This document shows positions 5,535-5,617 of a stretch of 5,617 nucleotides of DNA, piece after piece (positions within the stretch are counted from its first letter, which is position 1; every line of letters begins with the position of its first letter). The DNA is from Bacteroidetes bacterium QH_1_64_81 (GTDB taxonomy: Bacteria; Bacteroidota; Rhodothermia; Rhodothermales; Salinibacteraceae). The stretch lies in contig PXSX01000228.1 in assembly GCA_003022655.1 (NCBI GenBank), forward strand, positions 1 through 5,617, given 5' to 3'. The position numbers and the translations under genes are program-made. Below the pieces are notes generated by a model that saw only the letters and a list, made by a program, of their open reading frames with translations, searched no databases and was not told the origin of the DNA.

Positions 5535-5582
5535 TAGCGACGAGGGTCTATCTGTGCTGCCCTACAGGTGCAAAAATTCAGT
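5535..5582. other. Non-coding stretch, nothing recognised
   Basis: No ORF of note, no RNA gene and no clear regulatory signal is visible between the IS-end-like sequence and the C-rich tract. Confidence 0.4.
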
Positions 5583-5617
5583 ACCCCCACGCTCCCATGC
5601 CCCCATTCCCCCGCGCT
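5583..5617. repeat. C-rich low-complexity tract (copy 2, reaches window end)
   Basis: It shares ACCCCCACGCTCCCA (5583-5597) and GCCCCCATTCCC (5599-5610) with the tract before mutY (2299-2313, 2323-2334), in the same order and strand. Here the two blocks are separated by a single base, against nine at the mutY copy. It may continue beyond the window. Confidence 0.6.

Overview
The window is GC-rich DNA from a Gram-negative, diderm bacterium. An outer-membrane Omp85 protein, a small secreted Ig-like protein, acidic protein composition and weak use of Shine-Dalgarno sites together recall a Salinibacter/Rhodothermota-type genome. That placement is an inference from style, not a database match. I do not see a new multi-gene defence or metabolic system here. 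The content is envelope and DNA-repair housekeeping plus a decayed insertion sequence and dispersed repeats.

Layout. Positions 1-1715 (minus strand) hold the N-terminal 571 codons of an Omp85/BamA-superfamily protein: signal peptide, about three POTRA-like domains, then beta-barrel with the RGY motif. It runs off the left edge. Diverging from it, with start codons almost touching, is a small exported protein of unknown role (1732-2112, plus strand) with an Ig/cadherin-like domain. Next come two repetitive elements: an inverted repeat built of 7-base units (2179-2251) and a C-rich low-complexity tract (2289-2355). These lead directly into mutY (to 3450, plus strand), an A/G-specific adenine glycosylase with an iron-sulfur cluster and a canonical Nudix box. 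Its 5' end is made of these repeats, so its start codon is uncertain. Converging on mutY is a small multi-pass membrane protein of unknown function (3516-4025, minus strand).

The right quarter is a complete but dead ISAs1-family insertion sequence (4156-5508). It has 19-bp imperfect terminal inverted repeats, an 11-bp direct repeat on both flanks (4145-4155 and 5509-5519), and a transposase gene (4175-5432, minus strand) whose DDE residues lie in two different reading frames. The gene carries three separate short tandem duplications (15 bp x2, 19 bp x2, 18 bp x3) and two single-base indels. Undoing the frameshifting changes gives an uninterrupted reading frame. Just outside the right flank there is a second, solitary copy of an IS-end-like sequence, then the C-rich tract recurs at the window's end.

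The genes do not form one pathway. MutY is oxidative-damage repair (GO system), Omp85 is outer-membrane protein insertion or transport, and the IS sits about 120 bp upstream of the membrane-protein gene, where it may have separated that gene from older upstream sequence.
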